From positions 215,782 to 279,781 of the forward strand of contig JAMWCD010000005.1 of NCBI GenBank assembly GCA_023818965.1: 64,000 bases of DNA. Reading direction: 5' to 3'. Each line of letters begins with the position of its first letter. The first letter of the stretch is position 1. The notes below the pieces were generated by a model. The model saw only the letters and a program-made list of their open reading frames with translations, was not told where the DNA came from and did no database searches. Made by a program: the position numbers and the translations under genes. The DNA is from Candidatus Omnitrophota bacterium (GTDB lineage Bacteria > Ratteibacteria > UBA8468 > B48-G9 > DTJG01). Positions 63,311-64,000 of this stretch are shown in pieces.

Positions 63311-63793
63311 TCAGGAAGAAATATCATACTCAATTTTCTTCAGTTCAATACCGCTTCTTTTTAAAATCTGCCTGATTGTTTCGTGACTGATATCTTCAAC
63401 AAGTTTGTTTTCTTCTATGTAGGATTTCAACCTGTGAAGTGTCCAGCAGGAAAATAAAAGTCCAAGTTTCCTCGGGTTGGTTTTTACAATATCAACAATC
63501 TTCTTGCACACTGCCTGGTCAAATTTCTTCTTCACACCCCTTGCAGGTGAATTACAAATCACATTAATACCTTTCACATTAATACCTTCTTTATTGAACC
63601 TTTTAATCCATTTCCTTAGATGATTTGGATGAAAATCAACAGCCTTTGCAATCATGCTGACTTTATACCTGTGAATGCTTGAAAGAAAAATTGCCATTGC
63701 CCTCTTTTTTATATGGTCCTGTCTACTTTGCAAGAATTTTTTCAATCTTTTTATCTCGTCTTTTGCCAGTTCCCTTGCAAAAATAGGCTTCAT
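63311..63793 (-). CDS. IS630-type DNA-binding protein lacking DDE domain
   Basis: A 160-residue protein equal to the N-terminal half of an IS630-family transposase. A first helix-turn-helix (MIAKAVDFHPNHLRKWIKRF) and a winged-helix second part (SCWTLHRLKSYIEENKL then ISHETIRQILKRSGI) are intact; no DDE catalytic domain follows. The full enzyme is about 340 residues. It has its own strong promoter and Shine-Dalgarno (AGGGG) and is followed closely by the radical SAM gene, so it may be a domesticated regulator. A truncated IS is the alternative. Confidence 0.7.
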   Translation of the reverse strand: MKPIFARELAKDEIKRLKKFLQSRQDHIKKRAMAIFLSSIHRYKVSMIAKAVDFHPNHLRKWIKRFNKEGINVKGINVICNSPARGVKKKFDQAVCKKIVDIVKTNPRKLGLLFSCWTLHRLKSYIEENKLVEDISHETIRQILKRSGIELKKIEYDISS

Positions 63794-63817
63794 TATTCAA
63801 CCCCTTTTTTTGAAATT

Positions 63818-63846
63818 ATTTTACCCATTTTCTTGAAAATTGTCAA
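63818..63846 (-). promoter_or_regulatory. Consensus promoter for the IS630-type/radical SAM operon
   Basis: On the minus strand TTGACA (63846-63841), 17 nt, TAAAAT (63823-63818), about 25 bp before ATG 63793. It is the best match to consensus in the window. Confidence 0.65.
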
Positions 63847-63870
63847 TAGATCAGCATCTTCAAAAAATTA

Positions 63871-63936
63871 TCACCGTATTTCCTCAAAAATAAATCTATT
63901 TGAAATAGTTTTTTTTATTCCAATTCCAGCAGTCAT
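63871..63936 (-). CDS. Tiny ORF coupled by ATGA to the edge gene
   Basis: A 21-codon frame (MTAGIGIKKTISNRFIFEEI, then Arg and TGA-TAA) whose ATG overlaps the preceding stop and has AAGGAG nine bases upstream. After the double stop the same frame stays open for 22 more codons (FFEDADLLTIFKKMG...), so it may be a disrupted small gene. No family recognised. Confidence 0.35.
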   Translation of the reverse strand: MTAGIGIKKTISNRFIFEEIR

Positions 63937-64000
63937 TTTTGTTTACTCCTTTTTACATTATATATCTTTTCCAGTTTTTCTCTAAGATAGATAATTCCTT
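63933..64000 (-). CDS. 3' end of an unidentified gene, cut by the window edge
   Basis: The minus-strand frame GIIYLREKLEKIYNVKRSKQ, then Lys and TGA, enters from beyond the right edge. The Lys/Arg-rich helical end is typical of a protein C-terminus, and the coupled ATGA that follows supports it. Nothing more can be said. Confidence 0.35.
   Translation of the reverse strand, partial: GIIYLREKLEKIYNVKRSKQK

Overview
The window is an AT-rich, gene-dense chromosomal segment of a Gram-negative, probably anaerobic and uncultured bacterium. Gram-negative: Lnt, YidC with a periplasmic domain, MltG and a LysM/NlpC hydrolase. Anaerobic: rubredoxin, a flavodiiron protein, two SPASM radical SAM proteins and corrinoid-type methyltransferases (one MttB, three URO-D-like). 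A pseudopilin with a planctomycete-style 'ADGH' end, a DUF4838 protein and many secreted beta-propellers point to the PVC/Omnitrophota-like candidate phyla. That placement is inference from gene content only.

Layout. 0-14 kb is an accessory region: a transposase remnant at the left edge, a DUF4838 glycosidase-like protein, a decayed GNAT gene, MttB plus a sugar isomerase, a nucleoside hydrolase and macro-domain pair, a more GC-rich FAD oxidoreductase flanked by copies of the macro-gene 5' end, an oligogalacturonate-lyase-like propeller operon, and two URO-D proteins around a PAS protein (12.3-15.5 kb). 15.5-26.7 kb holds a zinc-ribbon/TPR membrane protein, DUF3109, DUF1854 with an unusual ABC exporter, a divergent Ca2+-type P-ATPase with an ACT/UPF0210 pair, a HAD phosphatase, rlmN and a PP-loop tRNA thiolase-like gene. 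26.8-35.5 kb is one long plus-strand operon: purB, a degenerate phosphoglycerate-mutase homologue, folK, panC, panD, a radical SAM protein, a flavin reductase, rubredoxin, a flavodiiron protein and a secreted propeller. A dead photolyase gene follows, then eda-kdgK-lnt-rnc. A 122-124 bp inverted-repeat element separates rnc from the convergent tRNA-Ala, surE, rpmH, rnpA, yidD, yidC unit. 42.8-55.9 kb is another long plus-strand operon: mtlD, an alcohol dehydrogenase, E1alpha/E1beta/E2 of a 2-oxoacid dehydrogenase, cysE, a LysM-NlpC protein, a mutarotase-like protein, gatB, a Ctp protease, a divergent polysaccharide deacetylase and tsaD. 56-60.6 kb (minus) has mltG, cinA, yfcE and a giant pseudopilin. 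The right end has a third URO-D gene and a SPASM radical SAM gene behind an IS630-type DNA-binding domain.

How the genes may work together: the DUF4838 protein, the oligogalacturonate-lyase-like protein, KDG kinase and KDPG aldolase suggest use of uronate-containing polysaccharides. mtlD, the 2-oxoacid dehydrogenase and the alcohol dehydrogenase suggest fermentative sugar-alcohol use. The reductase, rubredoxin and flavodiiron genes form a compact O2/NO reduction chain.

Three genes (macro, purB, pseudopilin) have a -10 hexamer ending exactly 6 nt before ATG and no Shine-Dalgarno, which suggests leaderless mRNAs. No CRISPR array, rRNA or prophage was seen. All family calls come from reading motifs by eye, without database searches.
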